A program made the position numbers and the translations under genes. Positions 42,996-53,147 of a stretch of DNA of 64,000 nt are shown here, in pieces (the first letter of the stretch is position 1; every line of letters begins with the position of its first letter). Source of the stretch: Paraburkholderia eburnea (GTDB lineage: Bacteria > Pseudomonadota > Gammaproteobacteria > Burkholderiales > Burkholderiaceae); the NCBI RefSeq assembly GCF_002917095.1, contig NZ_PQGA01000001.1:310001-374000 (forward strand). The letters run 5' to 3'. The notes under the pieces are model-generated. The model was given only the letters and a program-made list of their open reading frames with translations. It had not been told where the DNA came from and did no database searches.

Positions 42996-43928
42996 TTATT
43001 TGCAGTGCAAAGACGCACAACGGCCGTATTCCTCCAGGCATTGCATCAATGCAACGTTCCAGTCGGGGACAGCAAGCCCGAACAGGCGCGCAAGTTTTTC
43101 GCACGAAAGCCGTGAGTTAGCGGGGCGTTGCGCGGGAGTCGGGTAGTCTTCGGTTGCTATGGCTCGAACGCAGACGGAATTACAATTTGTTGCATTAAAG
43201 ATTGCGGTGGCAAAACCGTGCCATGAAGTTTCGCCGCGAGACGTCAAATGAAAGATGCCCGCTCGCTCGCGCCACCAGGCGGCGCCATCCCCGCCCAGGT
43301 AGTAGCGCGACGCGATATGCGCGGTGAGCGCCGCAATCGAAGAACTCCATGTCGGCGCACCGAGTTGATCTGCGACAACATTGAGTGACGTTCGGCCTTC
43401 TTTCGCGAGACGCAGCATCGTCAACATAAAGTTGCGGCCCGTCGCTCCGTACACCCAACTCGTGCGAAAGATCAAATATTTGCCGCCCACTGCTTCGATC
43501 GCGCGCTCGCCCGCGAGTTTGGTCTGCCCATAGACATTGAGTGGATTCGGCGTATCCGTTTCGAGATACGGACGGTCGAGTCGCCCATCGAACACGTAAT
43601 CGGTCGAGTAATGAATCAGCAGCGCGTTGAGATCGCAGGCTTCTTCGGCCAGTATGCGCGGCAACCCGGCGTTGATCAGGCGCGCGCTATCCACGTCGCT
43701 TTCTGCCTGATCCACCGCCGTGTAAGCGGCCGCATTGACGATCATCGCAGGCTTGAGTTCGCGCACAAATGCGCGCACGCGAGCGTGATCGGCGAGATCG
43801 AGGCGCGCACGATCGACCGCGACAATCGGCCCAAGCCCCTGCAGCGTGCGCGTCAGTTCTGAACCGACTTGCCCTCGCGCGCCCGTCACAAGAATGGGAC
43901 GCCACGCGTCCACACGTGCTTCACTCAT
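42996..43928 (-). CDS. rfbD: dTDP-4-dehydrorhamnose reductase
   Basis: A 310-residue SDR, the last step of dTDP-L-rhamnose synthesis. It has the N-terminal VTGARGQVGSEL NADP motif, VNAAAYTAVDQAE, the S-T-D-Y-V-F-D-G strand and catalytic Y-G-Q-T-K. The start at 43928 (MSEARVDAW) gives an 8-bp overlap with rfbC; a longer frame to 44024 would run deep into rfbC. It is the terminal gene of the leftward rfbB-A-C-D unit. Confidence 0.96.
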   Translation of the reverse strand: MSEARVDAWRPILVTGARGQVGSELTRTLQGLGPIVAVDRARLDLADHARVRAFVRELKPAMIVNAAAYTAVDQAESDVDSARLINAGLPRILAEEACDLNALLIHYSTDYVFDGRLDRPYLETDTPNPLNVYGQTKLAGERAIEAVGGKYLIFRTSWVYGATGRNFMLTMLRLAKEGRTSLNVVADQLGAPTWSSSIAALTAHIASRYYLGGDGAAWWRERAGIFHLTSRGETSWHGFATAIFNATNCNSVCVRAIATEDYPTPAQRPANSRLSCEKLARLFGLAVPDWNVALMQCLEEYGRCASLHCK

Positions 43929-44472
43929 ACGTCTGCGCCTCGGCAAGCAGTTTGCCGGCGGCGTCCTTCGGCGCGAGGATCGGCTCACCCGCATCCGGCC
44001 ACTCGATGCCGATGGCGGGGTCATTCCAGAGCAGCGTGCGTTCGTGCTCCGGGAACCAGTAGTCGGTCGTTTTGTAAAGCATTTCCGCGGACGCGGACAC
44101 AGTCACGAACCCGTGCGCAAAGCCCGGCGGAATCCAAAGCTGGCGGTGATTGGCCGCCGACAGCAACACGCCCACCCACTTGCCGAACGTGGGCGAGTTG
44201 CGCCGCAAATCCACCGCCACGTCGAACACTTCGCCCTGCACCACGCGCATAAGCTTGCCCTGCGCATGTTCGATCTGATAGTGCAGACCTCGCACTACGC
44301 CCTTCGCGGAGCGCGATTGGTTGTCCTGCACGAATTCGCTGCATACACCGGTCTGCGCCGCGAAATCGCGCGCGTTGAAACTCTCGAAAAAGTAACCACG
44401 CGCATCTTCGAACACTTTTGGCTCGATTATCTTGACGTCGGGCAGCGCAGTTGGAATTACTTTGATCGGCAT
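43921..44472 (-). CDS. rfbC: dTDP-4-dehydrorhamnose 3,5-epimerase
   Basis: A 183-residue cupin epimerase that acts on dTDP-4-keto-6-deoxyglucose. Family motifs are FEDARGYFFESF, the FVQDNQSRS segment, catalytic GLHYQ and the W-I-P-P-G-F-A-H-G segment. Length is exactly typical. It overlaps rfbA by one base and rfbD by 8 bp, so the four genes are translationally coupled. Confidence 0.97.
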   Translation of the reverse strand: MPIKVIPTALPDVKIIEPKVFEDARGYFFESFNARDFAAQTGVCSEFVQDNQSRSAKGVVRGLHYQIEHAQGKLMRVVQGEVFDVAVDLRRNSPTFGKWVGVLLSAANHRQLWIPPGFAHGFVTVSASAEMLYKTTDYWFPEHERTLLWNDPAIGIEWPDAGEPILAPKDAAGKLLAEAQTYE

Positions 44473-45350
44473 TAAACACGGTCCTCAAGCAGATTTTTCA
44501 AATATTTGCCGTACCCGCTCTTCAACAGGGGCTCGGCAAGCTTGCTCACCTGCTCCGGCGTGATCCAGCCTCGGCGATAGGCGATTTCCTCGGGACAGGC
44601 GACCACAAGCCCCTGCCGCTTCTGTAGCGTCGCGATGAAAAGCGCCGCATCGATCAGCGAGTCGTGCGTGCCGGTGTCGAGCCACGCAAATCCGCGCCCG
44701 AGGATTTCGACGTTGAGCGCGCCCTCTTGCAGATAACAGGAATTCACGTCAGTGATCTCGAATTCGCCGCGCGCGGACGGCTTGATGTCGGCCGCAATAT
44801 CGCAAACCCGATTATCGTAAAAGTAAAGCCCCGTCACCGCGTAATTCGAGCGCGGAGAAACGGGTTTTTCCTCAATCGACAGCGCACGGAAATCGTTATC
44901 AAATTCAACCACGCCGTACCGCTCCGGATCTTGCACGTGATAGGCGAAAACCGTCGCGCCGCCCTCCTGTGCGTTCGCGCGCTCGAGTTGCTTGACGAGA
45001 TTGTGACCATAGAAAATGTTGTCGCCAAGAATAAGCGCCGACGGATCATTGCCCACAAAATCTTTGCCAATCACGAACGCCTGGGCAAGCCCGTCCGGTG
45101 ACGGCTGCACCGCGTACTGGATATTCATGCCCCAGCGACTGCCGTCGCCAAGCATTTCCTGAAATCGAGGCGTTTCCTGCGGTGTCGAAATCACCAGCAC
45201 GTCGCGTATGCCCGCGATCATCAGCGTCGAAAGCGGGTAGTAGATCATCGGCTTGTCGTAGACAGGCAGCAGTTGCTTCGAAACCCCAAGCGTGATCGGA
45301 TAAAGCCGCGTGCCGGAGCCGCCAGCCAGAATAATGCCCTTGCGCGCCAT
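44472..45350 (-). CDS. rfbA: Glucose-1-phosphate thymidylyltransferase
   Basis: A 292-residue nucleotidyltransferase that makes dTDP-glucose from Glc-1-P and dTTP. It has the N-terminal [14 protein letters not shown] signature, [19 protein letters not shown] and V-E-F-D...S-I-E-E-K-P. The start at 45350 ([11 protein letters not shown]) removes a 25-residue extension that would overlap rfbB. It lies 13 bp after the rfbB stop. Confidence 0.97.
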   Translation of the reverse strand: MARKGIILAGGSGTRLYPITLGVSKQLLPVYDKPMIYYPLSTLMIAGIRDVLVISTPQETPRFQEMLGDGSRWGMNIQYAVQPSPDGLAQAFVIGKDFVGNDPSALILGDNIFYGHNLVKQLERANAQEGGATVFAYHVQDPERYGVVEFDNDFRALSIEEKPVSPRSNYAVTGLYFYDNRVCDIAADIKPSARGEFEITDVNSCYLQEGALNVEILGRGFAWLDTGTHDSLIDAALFIATLQKRQGLVVACPEEIAYRRGWITPEQVSKLAEPLLKSGYGKYLKNLLEDRV

Positions 45351-45363
45351 GTCTGCTGCCCCT

Positions 45364-46425
45364 TTAAACGCGTTGCATGTAGTTGATTTCAACCCATTTT
45401 CGATAGTCGCCCGACGCGACTTCATCGACCCACGTCTGGTTCTCGAGATACCAGCGCACGGTCTTCGCCAGACCGGTTTCGAACGTCTCTGCAGGCTTCC
45501 AGCCGAGATCGCGTTCGAGCTTGCGTGCGTCGATGGCGTAGCGGCGATCGTGGCCCGGACGATCTTTCACGTAGGTGATCTGATCGCGGTAGGAGCCGGC
45601 CGCTTTCGGACGCATCTCATCGAGCAGATCACAGAGCGTATGGACGACGTCGAGATTCTTCTTCTCGTTCCAGCCTCCGACGTTATACGTCTCTCCCGGC
45701 GTGCCGCGAGCCAGCACTTCGCGGATCGCGCTGCAATGATCGCCCACATACAGCCAGTCGCGCACATTCTGACCGTCGCCATAAATGGGTAGCTGCTTGC
45801 CGCCAAGCGCGCTCGCAATCATCAGCGGAATAAGTTTTTCGGGGAACTGGTACGGGCCGTAGTTGTTCGAGCAATTCGTCGTGAGCACGGGCAGGCCGTA
45901 CGTGTGATGCCACGCACGGACGAGATGATCGGAGCCGGCCTTGCTCGCCGAATAAGGGCTGTTGGGCGCATAGGGCGTGATTTCCGAGAACGCAGGATCG
46001 GCCGGCGCGAGTGAACCGAATACTTCGTCGGTAGAAACATGCAAAAAGCGGAAGGCATCCTTCTGCGCCTGCGGCAATGTGCTCCAGTGGTGGCGCGCGG
46101 CCTCGAGCAGCGTGAAGGTGCCAACCATATTCGTCTGGATAAAATCGCCCGGCCCGTGAATCGAGCGATCGACGTGGCTTTCCGCCGCGAAATGCAGCAC
46201 GGCGCGCGGCTTGTACTGTGTGAATAGCGCATCGAGCGCCGCGCGGTCGCAGATGTCCACGCGGGCAAAAACGTGCGCCGGGTTGTCTTGCAGTGGCTTC
46301 AGCGTCCCAAGATTGCCTGCGTAGGTCAGCTTGTCGATATTCAGCACTGCTTCGTCGGACTGTCTCGTCCAATCGAGCACGAAATTGGCGCCGATAAAAC
46401 CAGCACCGCCCGTTACCAGAATCAT
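45364..46425 (-). CDS. rfbB: dTDP-glucose 4,6-dehydratase
   Basis: A 353-residue extended SDR, first committed step of the dTDP-L-rhamnose pathway. It has [12 protein letters not shown] near the N-terminus, [20 protein letters not shown] with the catalytic Asp/Glu pair, and Y-S-A-S-K. The start at 46425 (MILVTGG) is preferred over the ORF maximum at 46503. It is the first gene of the leftward rfbBACD unit, divergent from apaH, the usual edge of Burkholderia O-antigen loci. Confidence 0.97.
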   Translation of the reverse strand: MILVTGGAGFIGANFVLDWTRQSDEAVLNIDKLTYAGNLGTLKPLQDNPAHVFARVDICDRAALDALFTQYKPRAVLHFAAESHVDRSIHGPGDFIQTNMVGTFTLLEAARHHWSTLPQAQKDAFRFLHVSTDEVFGSLAPADPAFSEITPYAPNSPYSASKAGSDHLVRAWHHTYGLPVLTTNCSNNYGPYQFPEKLIPLMIASALGGKQLPIYGDGQNVRDWLYVGDHCSAIREVLARGTPGETYNVGGWNEKKNLDVVHTLCDLLDEMRPKAAGSYRDQITYVKDRPGHDRRYAIDARKLERDLGWKPAETFETGLAKTVRWYLENQTWVDEVASGDYRKWVEINYMQRV

Positions 46426-46794
46426 GAGGTTCCCTTTTTCAGGTATTGCTGCAGAGGTGATCCGTCTGTGCGCCCCGCTATTGCCGCGTAGTCGCTGCTC
46501 CATTTACGCGAGACGGTCTGCCCGATCCCTCGATTATAGAGCCGCGCCGTGCCTGTTCCGCCTCGCCCGCCTTCGCCAATCCTCATACCGATCGCAAGAC
46601 GCGATAGCGCCGATTCGCCACGCATATTCGTCGTCTGCTGCAACGAAGAACATGTCGAAATCGGCCCGGCGTCCTGTTGCACGCCAATCTCTTGCACTCG
46701 CGGCGCCAGGCGATCTCGCAAAAGCAGGTAACATGTCTGGCTTATCCGAGTGCAGCCTCTCCCATGCGAGCCGTTGCGGCCGCGCCGAATCGCA
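46426..46794. other. Divergent gap between rfbB and apaH
   Basis: About 370 bp that should hold the promoter of the rfbBACD unit and that of apaH. Frames of up to 127 codons are open on both strands, but they match no family and overlap each other. No consensus promoter or ops/JUMPstart element was found. Confidence 0.4.
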
Positions 46795-47646
46795 ATGAAA
46801 GACAACGTCTCAACACAGCCCGCCCCGCTCGCTTTCGGCGACCTTCAGGGCTGCCATACCCAGTTCCGTGAACTCCTGATCAAGGCGGCCCCGCCCGACG
46901 GCACGCCGCTCTGGTTCGCCGGCGACCTCGTCAATCGCGGTGCGGATTCGCTCGCCACCTTGCGCGACGTCATGTCGATGGGAGAACGCGCAGTGCCCGT
47001 ACTCGGCAACCATGATCTGCATCTGCTCGCGGTGTCCGCCGGCATCCGCAACGCCAAGAAGGGCGACACGATCGATCAGATTCTCGACGCACCCGATGCA
47101 GAAGACCTACTGCACTGGGTTCGACACCAACCGCTCGCGCACTTCGAAAACGGCATGTTGATGGTACATGCGGGCGTCCTTCCGCAGTGGGACGTCGACC
47201 TGGTACTGGAACTCGCCGACGAACTCCAGCGCGCTTTGCGCGCACCGAACTGGAAGGAAACGCTCGCCGGACTATACGGCAACCAGCCCAACCGCTGGAC
47301 ACCCCGCCTGAAAGGCATCGAGCGGCTACGCGTCACATGCAGCGCGCTCACGCGCATCCGCTTTTGCAACGCCCAGGGAGAAATGGACTTCTCGTCGAGC
47401 GGCGGTCTCGGCTCGGCGCCTGCGGGTCAGATGCCATGGTTCGATGTGCCCGATCGCAAAACGCGCGATGTCACCGTGGTGTTCGGCCACTGGGCGTCGC
47501 TGGGCCTGACGCTGCGGGAAAACCTCATCGGACTGGATTCGGGCTGCGTCTGGGGCGAGCGATTGTCTGCCGTGCGGCTGATGCCATCGCCCGCCGATCG
47601 CACCCTCACCCAGGTCGATTGCACGACCTGCAGGGTCAGCACGTAA
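46795..47646 (+). CDS. apaH: Symmetrical bis(5'-nucleosyl)-tetraphosphatase (Ap4A hydrolase)
   Basis: A 283-residue metallophosphatase that splits Ap4A into two ADP. The motifs G-D-L-Q-G-C (15-20), G-D-L-V-N-R-G (about 42-48), G-N-H-D (about 68-71), M-V-H-A-G and V-F-G-H-W-A-S are those of the ApaH branch of calcineurin-like phosphatases. The start at 46795 (MKDNVST) is preferred over the ATG at 46750. It is a conserved housekeeping marker at the edge of the O-antigen locus. Confidence 0.95.
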   Translation: MKDNVSTQPAPLAFGDLQGCHTQFRELLIKAAPPDGTPLWFAGDLVNRGADSLATLRDVMSMGERAVPVLGNHDLHLLAVSAGIRNAKKGDTIDQILDAPDAEDLLHWVRHQPLAHFENGMLMVHAGVLPQWDVDLVLELADELQRALRAPNWKETLAGLYGNQPNRWTPRLKGIERLRVTCSALTRIRFCNAQGEMDFSSSGGLGSAPAGQMPWFDVPDRKTRDVTVVFGHWASLGLTLRENLIGLDSGCVWGERLSAVRLMPSPADRTLTQVDCTTCRVST

Positions 47647-47651
47647 ATCGG

Positions 47652-47684
47652 CCGCTGTGCCCTGCACACGGCGGGTTTCAGTTT
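47652..47684. terminator. Hairpin between convergent apaH and rmd
   Basis: Stem CCGCTGTG (47652-47659) pairs, with one G-T wobble, with CACGGCGG (47667-47674), followed by GTTTCAGTTT. It fills the 31-bp gap between the apaH and rmd stops. The T tract is interrupted, so this is a moderate call. Confidence 0.45.
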
Positions 47685-48616
47685 CGCTCAGCCGCATCCA
47701 GACTCGGCCCCACCCCTAGCATCCAGCGCAGCGTTTCATCGAACGGAATAGGCTTCGCTGTTGGAACCTGCGCCAGAAGTCGCGCTGGCGAACCGACCAG
47801 CGTTTTTACATCGGTCTTGCGAACGAAGGCCGGATTCACTTCGACGCGAATCTTATGGCCCGTGAGTTCGCCGCACAGTTCCAGAATCTGCGCCAGCGAA
47901 TACGGCTGCCCCGTGCAAACATTAAAGGTTTCCCCCGCCACATCTGATTCGAGCAACGCACCGTAGACCTGAGCAACGAAGCGCACATCGGAGAAGTCGC
48001 GCGCCACGTCGATATTGCCCAGCGAAATAACCGGCTCGCGCTTCAGGAAGTGAGACACGATCTTGGGCACGAGGAAGCGTTCCGACTGGCCCACGCCCGT
48101 GTAGTTGAACGGCCGCGTGATGACGATCGGCAGACGCTCGGACCATGTCCTGACCATTGCCTCCATCGCCATTTTGCTAGCTGCGTAGTGATTGACGGGG
48201 GCAAGCGGAAACTGCTCGTCGATCGCGGCCGACTCCACGTTGCCGTAGACATTTGCACTGCTGGCGATCAGGATCTTGCGCGGCGTGTGCCCCACGTCTT
48301 CGCACGCCTGCAGCAGGTTGAGCGTGCCTAGCACGTTCACATGATAGAACTCGAGATCGTTGGCATGGCCCACGAAGCTGATGGCCGCGAGATGCACAAT
48401 GTAATCGGGCCGGAGTTCATCGATCACGCGCCGGCATTGCTCGATCGACGTGATATCGAAGTCGGTGTCGCGCGAATCAGCCGAAGACGCATCCTTGTAC
48501 GAACCGGACACCACCGTATGACCAGCGGCGTGTAGCACATCGGACAGATAGGCGCCCGTGAAGCCCCGCCGGCCTGTCACCAGGGTTTGGACGGACTGAC
48601 CAGATCGCGATGTCAT
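47678..48616 (-). CDS. rmd: GDP-4-keto-6-deoxy-D-mannose reductase (Rmd-like)
   Basis: A 312-residue SDR of the GDP-6-deoxy-D-mannose reductase group. It has VTGRRGFTGAYL (13-24), HLAAISFVGHA, A-S-S-A-N-V-Y-G, catalytic Y144-x3-K148 and N-Y-T-G-V-G-Q. Rmd reduces the 4-keto product of Gmd to GDP-D-rhamnose; the related Tld makes GDP-6-deoxy-D-talose, and sequence alone does not fully separate them. Start at 48616; the ORF maximum at 48715 adds an unlike leader. It is a lone leftward gene, 14 kb from gmd with the rfb unit and apaH between. Confidence 0.87.
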   Translation of the reverse strand: MTSRSGQSVQTLVTGRRGFTGAYLSDVLHAAGHTVVSGSYKDASSADSRDTDFDITSIEQCRRVIDELRPDYIVHLAAISFVGHANDLEFYHVNVLGTLNLLQACEDVGHTPRKILIASSANVYGNVESAAIDEQFPLAPVNHYAASKMAMEAMVRTWSERLPIVITRPFNYTGVGQSERFLVPKIVSHFLKREPVISLGNIDVARDFSDVRFVAQVYGALLESDVAGETFNVCTGQPYSLAQILELCGELTGHKIRVEVNPAFVRKTDVKTLVGSPARLLAQVPTAKPIPFDETLRWMLGVGPSLDAAERN

Positions 48617-48748
48617 ACTCAACTCTCCTAACGTACTCTTGACTGCAAAATGTCCGGCAATCTGTCGGACGATGCAAACGGGGCGCGCTCCGGAAAACAC
48701 ACGCGCCAACAACATTTACGGCTACCCCAAGACCGCTGCGCCACCGCC

Positions 48749-49498
48749 TCACACGGCGTCAACCGCCCCCCGCATCGCCTCCAACGCCGCCCCAACCGAC
48801 TCCTGCGCCTTTGCCGCCAGCTTGCGCCGATCGTCGCCCGGCTCCAGCGCCTCGCCCACATAAACATGCGCGGTAATCGGGCCACCCTTGAGCATCGCGT
48901 CGAGCGAATCCTTGAGCGACAGATCGTCGATATAAGCGGGCGCCGTCGACTGCCGGCCCTGCGCGTCCTCGTACATGATGCAGATCGGCTGCACCGGCCG
49001 CGCCGCCGACACCGGCGCCTGGAACATATTCGAGTGAAACGGCTTGAGCGCGAGCCCGTCGGTCGTCGTGCCTTCGGGGAACACGCACATCAGCTCGCCA
49101 CGCTCCAGGCGCGAAGCCAGTTCGTGCATGATGCGGCGCGCCTCGCTGCGCTTTTCGCGTTCGATGAACACGGTATCGAGATTCGCCGCGAACCAGCCGA
49201 TCAGCGGCCAGTGACGCACCTCGGCCTTCGAGACGAACGGCGTCGGCCGCCACGCGTTGATCACGTAGATATCGATCCACGAAATATGGTTGCTGACAAC
49301 GAGCGCGCCCGCGTCCACACGCGCCGAATCGTTATGCACGACGAGCTTCATGCCGCACAGGGCGAGCATCTTGAGCGACCAGGCGCGGTTCAGGGCGTGG
49401 CGCTGCTCGGGCGTTGCGCGCGGAAAACGCACGCCAACGGTCCACGCACCGCGCAGCAGATGGCCTAGCAGACGGGCTTTGCGAAAGAAGAGACTCAT
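48749..49498 (-). CDS. Lysophospholipid/1-acylglycerol-3-phosphate acyltransferase (PlsC-like)
   Basis: A 249-residue membrane-associated acyltransferase. It has the catalytic H-x4-D box at H71-D76 (NHISWID), the F-I-E-R acceptor motif and F-P-E-G-T-T near 140. An N-terminal hydrophobic segment should bind the inner membrane. It is probably a lyso-lipid acyltransferase in phospholipid synthesis or remodelling. It follows the inactive pyrC by 36 bp on the same strand, a gene order common in Burkholderia. The exact acyl acceptor is not determined. Confidence 0.9.
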   Translation of the reverse strand: MSLFFRKARLLGHLLRGAWTVGVRFPRATPEQRHALNRAWSLKMLALCGMKLVVHNDSARVDAGALVVSNHISWIDIYVINAWRPTPFVSKAEVRHWPLIGWFAANLDTVFIEREKRSEARRIMHELASRLERGELMCVFPEGTTTDGLALKPFHSNMFQAPVSAARPVQPICIMYEDAQGRQSTAPAYIDDLSLKDSLDAMLKGGPITAHVYVGEALEPGDDRRKLAAKAQESVGAALEAMRGAVDAV

Positions 49499-49534
49499 GG
49501 CTGGGTCGATATCGAGGTCGGTCGCAACTCGCGT

Positions 49535-50812
49535 TCAGTGGCGCTCAAAGCCGATGCGCCCCGCCACCAGCGTCGCGCGCACCACGGCGGGCAGTTCGTA
49601 GCCGAGGAACGGCGTATTGTGCCCCTGGCTCTTCAGCGCACGCGGATCGACCTGCCAGTGCGCGTGCGCGTCGAACACGCAGAGGTCGGCGCTCGCGCCC
49701 ACGCTCAAACGCCCAACGTCCTTGCCGATCACCGTGGCCGGCGCCGACGTGATGCTCGCCAGCGCCTTCGCCAGCGGCAAATTCGCCTCTTGTGCCCACT
49801 TCACTGTAAGCGAGAGCAGCAATTCGAGGCCCGTCGCGCCCGGCGTCGCCTCGGCGAACGGCAGCAGCTTTTCGTCGTCGTCCACGGGTGTGTGCTGCGA
49901 ACAGATCACGTCGATCGTGCCGTCAAGCACGCCCGCGCGCAGCGCCTCGCGGTCGCGCTGCTGGCGCAGCGGCGGATCGAGCCGGAATTGCGCGTCGAAG
50001 TAGCCGATGTCCGTATCGGTCAGATGCAGATGGTTCGCCGTGACGTCGCACGTCAGAGGCAGCCCTTCGGCCTTGGCCGCGCGCACCAGTTCCACGCCCG
50101 CCGCCGACGACAGATGCTGCACGTGCACGCGCGCGCCCGTCACGCGCATCAGTTCGAAAAGCGTGAAGAGCGCGATGGTTTCCGCGCTCACCGGCACGCC
50201 CGACAGCCCCAGGCGCGAGGCCAGCGCGCCGCTCGCGGCCACGCCGCCCTTCGACAGAAACGCATCCTGCGCACGCAGCCAAACGGGATAGCCGTAGGTG
50301 CTGGCGTACTGGAGCGCGCGCAGCAGCACCTGGGTGTCGGCGATAGGTGAATCGGCCTGCGTGAAGCCGATGCAGCCCGCCTCGGTCAGCGACACCATTT
50401 CGGTGATGACCGCGCCCTTGAGGCCCACCGTCAGCGCGCCGAGCGGGTGCACCTGCGCGCGTTCGAGCTTGCTTGCGCGGTATTTGAGCATTTCGACGAG
50501 ACCCGCTTCGTCGAGTACCGGATCGGTGTCGGGCGGGCACACGAGGGTCGTCACGCCGCCCGCGAGCGCCGCATGCATTTCCGAATCGAGCGTGGCCTTG
50601 TGCTCGTAGCCCGGCTCGCGCAGTCGCGCGCTCAGATCGACGAAACCGGGCGCGACCATCAGGCCGCGCGCGTCGATCGTCCTGTCCGCCGTGAAGCCCC
50701 CGGGCGCGGTGCCCAGCGCGGCGATCTTGCCCGCTTCGATGAAAACGTCCTGCTGCTGTTCGGTGCCCGCGACCGGGTCGATCAGCGTGCCGCCTTGAAT
50801 ATGAATCTTCAT
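49535..50812 (-). CDS. pyrC: Catalytically inactive dihydroorotase homologue (PyrC'/PyrX)
   Basis: A 425-residue amidohydrolase-fold protein of the dihydroorotase family, next to pyrB. The metal-binding H-x-H before L-R-E-P-G is replaced by S61-A62-R63 (FVDLSARLREPG), and the later A-T-D-H block reads C-S-Q-H, so key zinc ligands are missing. In Pseudomonas and Burkholderia such PyrC' proteins are non-catalytic subunits needed to assemble the ATCase holoenzyme with PyrB. It starts 11 bp after the pyrB stop. A true dihydroorotase must be encoded elsewhere in the genome. Confidence 0.93.
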   Translation of the reverse strand: MKIHIQGGTLIDPVAGTEQQQDVFIEAGKIAALGTAPGGFTADRTIDARGLMVAPGFVDLSARLREPGYEHKATLDSEMHAALAGGVTTLVCPPDTDPVLDEAGLVEMLKYRASKLERAQVHPLGALTVGLKGAVITEMVSLTEAGCIGFTQADSPIADTQVLLRALQYASTYGYPVWLRAQDAFLSKGGVAASGALASRLGLSGVPVSAETIALFTLFELMRVTGARVHVQHLSSAAGVELVRAAKAEGLPLTCDVTANHLHLTDTDIGYFDAQFRLDPPLRQQRDREALRAGVLDGTIDVICSQHTPVDDDEKLLPFAEATPGATGLELLLSLTVKWAQEANLPLAKALASITSAPATVIGKDVGRLSVGASADLCVFDAHAHWQVDPRALKSQGHNTPFLGYELPAVVRATLVAGRIGFERH

Positions 50813-50823
50813 GCTGCCCCGCG

Positions 50824-51873
50824 TTATTTATTGCTATCTGCGCGGTTGCCCGCGACGATGCCCATCACCGCCATACGCACCGCGATCCCGAAGCTCACCT
50901 GATCGAGAATCACCGCCTGCGGGCCGTCCGCGACCTGCGAGTCGATCTCGACGCCACGGTTCATCGGCCCCGGATGCATCACGATCGCATCGGGCGCGGC
51001 GAGCGCGAGGCGCTCGGGCGTGAGGCCCCAGCTCTTGAAATACTCCTGCGCCGATGGCAGCAGCGCGCCGCTCATGCGCTCGTTCTGCAGGCGCAGCATG
51101 ATGATGACGTCCACATCCTTCAGACCTTCGTCGAGGTTGTGGAACACGCGCACGCCCATCTGTTCGAGCCCGCCCGGCAGCAGCGTGCGCGGGCCGATCG
51201 CCCGCACTTCCGGCACGCCGAGCGTGGTCAGCGCGTGAATGTCCGAGCGCGCGACGCGCGAATGCAGGATGTCACCAACGATCGCCACGCGCAGATTCGT
51301 GAAATCGCGCTTGTAGTGGCGGATCGTGTACATGTCGAGCAGACCCTGCGTCGGGTGCGCGTGGCGGCCGTCGCCGGCGTTGATCACGTGCACGTGCGGC
51401 GCGCAATGCTCGGCGATCAGGTACGGCGCGCCGCTCGACGCGTGGCGCACGACGAACATGTCGGCGTGCATCGCCGACAGATTGCCGATGGTGTCGAGCA
51501 GCGACTCGCCCTTGCTCGTCGACGACGCATTGATGTTCAGATTCAATACGTCAGCCGAAAGGCGCTTGGCGGCGATTTCGAAGGTGGTGCGCGTGCGCGT
51601 CGAGTTCTCGAAGAACAGGTTGAACACCGACTTGCCTTGCAGCAGCGGTACTTTCTTTACGTCGTGGTTGTCGCCGCTCACGAATTGCGTGGCGGTATCG
51701 AGCACCTGATTGAGGATCGCGCGCGGCAAGCCCTCGATCGAGAGCAGGTGCTTGAGTTCGCCGTTCTTCGTGAGCTGCGGATTGCCTTTCAGGAAGCCGT
51801 AGCGGAAACGCTTGTCTGCGGCTTCAGTGGCATTGGCCACTGAGGCCGATGCGGGCGTGGGCTGAGTGTTCAT
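50824..51873 (-). CDS. pyrB: Aspartate carbamoyltransferase catalytic subunit
   Basis: A 349-residue ATCase that joins carbamoyl phosphate and aspartate in pyrimidine synthesis. It has S-T-R-T-R-T-T at 91-97 (carbamoyl-phosphate site), H-P-T-Q-G-L-L-D, and MHPGPMNRG near the C-terminus. The N-terminal 30-40 residues before the core match the longer class A ATCases that partner PyrC'. Start ATG at 51873; the ORF maximum at 52227 overlaps ruvX and is rejected. It lies 95 bp downstream of ruvX. No PyrR-type attenuator was recognised. Confidence 0.97.
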   Translation of the reverse strand: MNTQPTPASASVANATEAADKRFRYGFLKGNPQLTKNGELKHLLSIEGLPRAILNQVLDTATQFVSGDNHDVKKVPLLQGKSVFNLFFENSTRTRTTFEIAAKRLSADVLNLNINASSTSKGESLLDTIGNLSAMHADMFVVRHASSGAPYLIAEHCAPHVHVINAGDGRHAHPTQGLLDMYTIRHYKRDFTNLRVAIVGDILHSRVARSDIHALTTLGVPEVRAIGPRTLLPGGLEQMGVRVFHNLDEGLKDVDVIIMLRLQNERMSGALLPSAQEYFKSWGLTPERLALAAPDAIVMHPGPMNRGVEIDSQVADGPQAVILDQVSFGIAVRMAVMGIVAGNRADSNK

Positions 51874-51968
51874 CGCTGGAGTCCTGCGCGAATGGCTTGC
51901 TGGATCAAATGGGATAAGTGTGCGGCGTGACGAGTCCGTCTGGATGGCGCACATCGCACTCGCGGCGC

Positions 51969-52403
51969 TCAGGCGGCAGGAAGTTCGTCGAGGTATTGCT
52001 GCAGGATCACGCAGGCGGCTTCGGCATCGATGTGCTCGGCGCGTTCGCGGCGCTCGCGCAGACGCGACTCGGCGTCGACCGACGAATAGCGCTCGTCCAC
52101 CCACACCACGGGCAGATTGAAGCGGCCATTGAGCTGGTTGCCGAAGCGCTTCGCCAGCTTCGTCATGACGTGCGGCGTGCCGTCGGGATGGCTCGGCAGG
52201 CCGACCACCAGACGATCCGGTTGCCATTCCCGCAGCAGTGCGGCCACGGCTTCGAAACGGGAGTCGATGTTGCGGTTCTGGATCACGGTGAGTGCGCGGG
52301 CGCTGCGCGTAAGCGCATTGCCAAGCGCCACGCCGATGCGTTTTTCACCGTAATCGAAGGCCAGCAGGGTCGCCTCGGCGGCGTTGCGCCCCGCCACGCT
52401 CAT
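51969..52403 (-). CDS. ruvX: Putative pre-16S rRNA nuclease (RuvX/YqgF)
   Basis: A 144-residue RNase H-fold protein. It has [13 protein letters not shown] at the N-terminus, V-G-L-P near 68 and a V-D-E-R-Y-S-S motif carrying the conserved acid. The family matures the 5-prime end of 16S rRNA; it was earlier annotated as a Holliday-junction resolvase. It overlaps yqgE by 4 bp, the standard yqgE-yqgF pair. Confidence 0.94.
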   Translation of the reverse strand: MSVAGRNAAEATLLAFDYGEKRIGVALGNALTRSARALTVIQNRNIDSRFEAVAALLREWQPDRLVVGLPSHPDGTPHVMTKLAKRFGNQLNGRFNLPVVWVDERYSSVDAESRLRERRERAEHIDAEAACVILQQYLDELPAA

Positions 52404-52978
52404 GCGTGACCCGCTTCGCCCGAGAGCATCGTCGATGAAATACCGAGCAGCGCGAGCGCCGCTTCGAAGCGTTCTTCGGCGGGCACTTCGAAGACGATCT
52501 TCGGGTCCGCTTCGACAGTCAGCCAGCCGTTCTTCGAGATTTCGTCCTCGAGCTGGCCCGCGCCCCAGCCGGCATGACCGAGCGTGAGCAGGAACTGGTC
52601 CGGGCCGGTACCGCTGGCGACGGCTTCGAGCACGTCTTTCGAGGTGGTCATCTCAAGCCCGCCGGGCACCGACATCGACGACGTGTAGTTCGTGCCGGTG
52701 ATGGGCGCGTGCAGCACGAAGCCGCGCTCGGTCTGCACCGGGCCGCCGAAATAGACGGGCACGTGCAGCAGCGGTTCGATTTCGAGCTTGAGGTCGATGC
52801 GCGAGAACAACGCTTCCAGATCGATGTCGGTGGGACGATTGATCACGAGGCCGAGCGCGCCGCGTTCGGAATGATCGCAAAGGTAGACCACCGTTCCTGC
52901 AAACGTGGGATCCGCCATGTTCGGCATGGCGATCAGGAACTGGTTGGTCAGGTTGATGCGATCGTTACTTTTGGACAT
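52400..52978 (-). CDS. yqgE: UPF0301/AlgH family protein YqgE
   Basis: A 192-residue protein of the UPF0301 (AlgH/YqgE) family. It has [15 protein letters not shown] near the start, L-G-L-V-I-N-R-P, and Y-F-G-G-P-V. Function is unresolved; the fold is known, and AlgH was first linked to alginate regulation in Pseudomonas. It is the first gene of a leftward set yqgE-ruvX-pyrB-pyrC'-acyltransferase. Confidence 0.94.
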   Translation of the reverse strand: MSKSNDRINLTNQFLIAMPNMADPTFAGTVVYLCDHSERGALGLVINRPTDIDLEALFSRIDLKLEIEPLLHVPVYFGGPVQTERGFVLHAPITGTNYTSSMSVPGGLEMTTSKDVLEAVASGTGPDQFLLTLGHAGWGAGQLEDEISKNGWLTVEADPKIVFEVPAEERFEAALALLGISSTMLSGEAGHA

Positions 52979-53147
52979 GGTTTGAATTCTAGCAAAGACG
53001 ATACGGATTGGCGGTGGCCTGCCTGGGCCTCCGGCTGCCTCTGGGGTTCACCGTAGCGCGGGGAATAAGTCACTCTAACATGCTGACGGGGCACGCCTAT
53101 AACACGGATTTGGCCCCTCCACGCCGCGCCGGCCGCCGCTTTTTCGG

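Noticed and set aside
42617..43104. Overlapping leftward ORFs of 122-133 codons upstream of wzm
   Set aside because: Cys/Arg-rich, mutually shifted frames that also run into the 3-prime end of rfbD; no domain.
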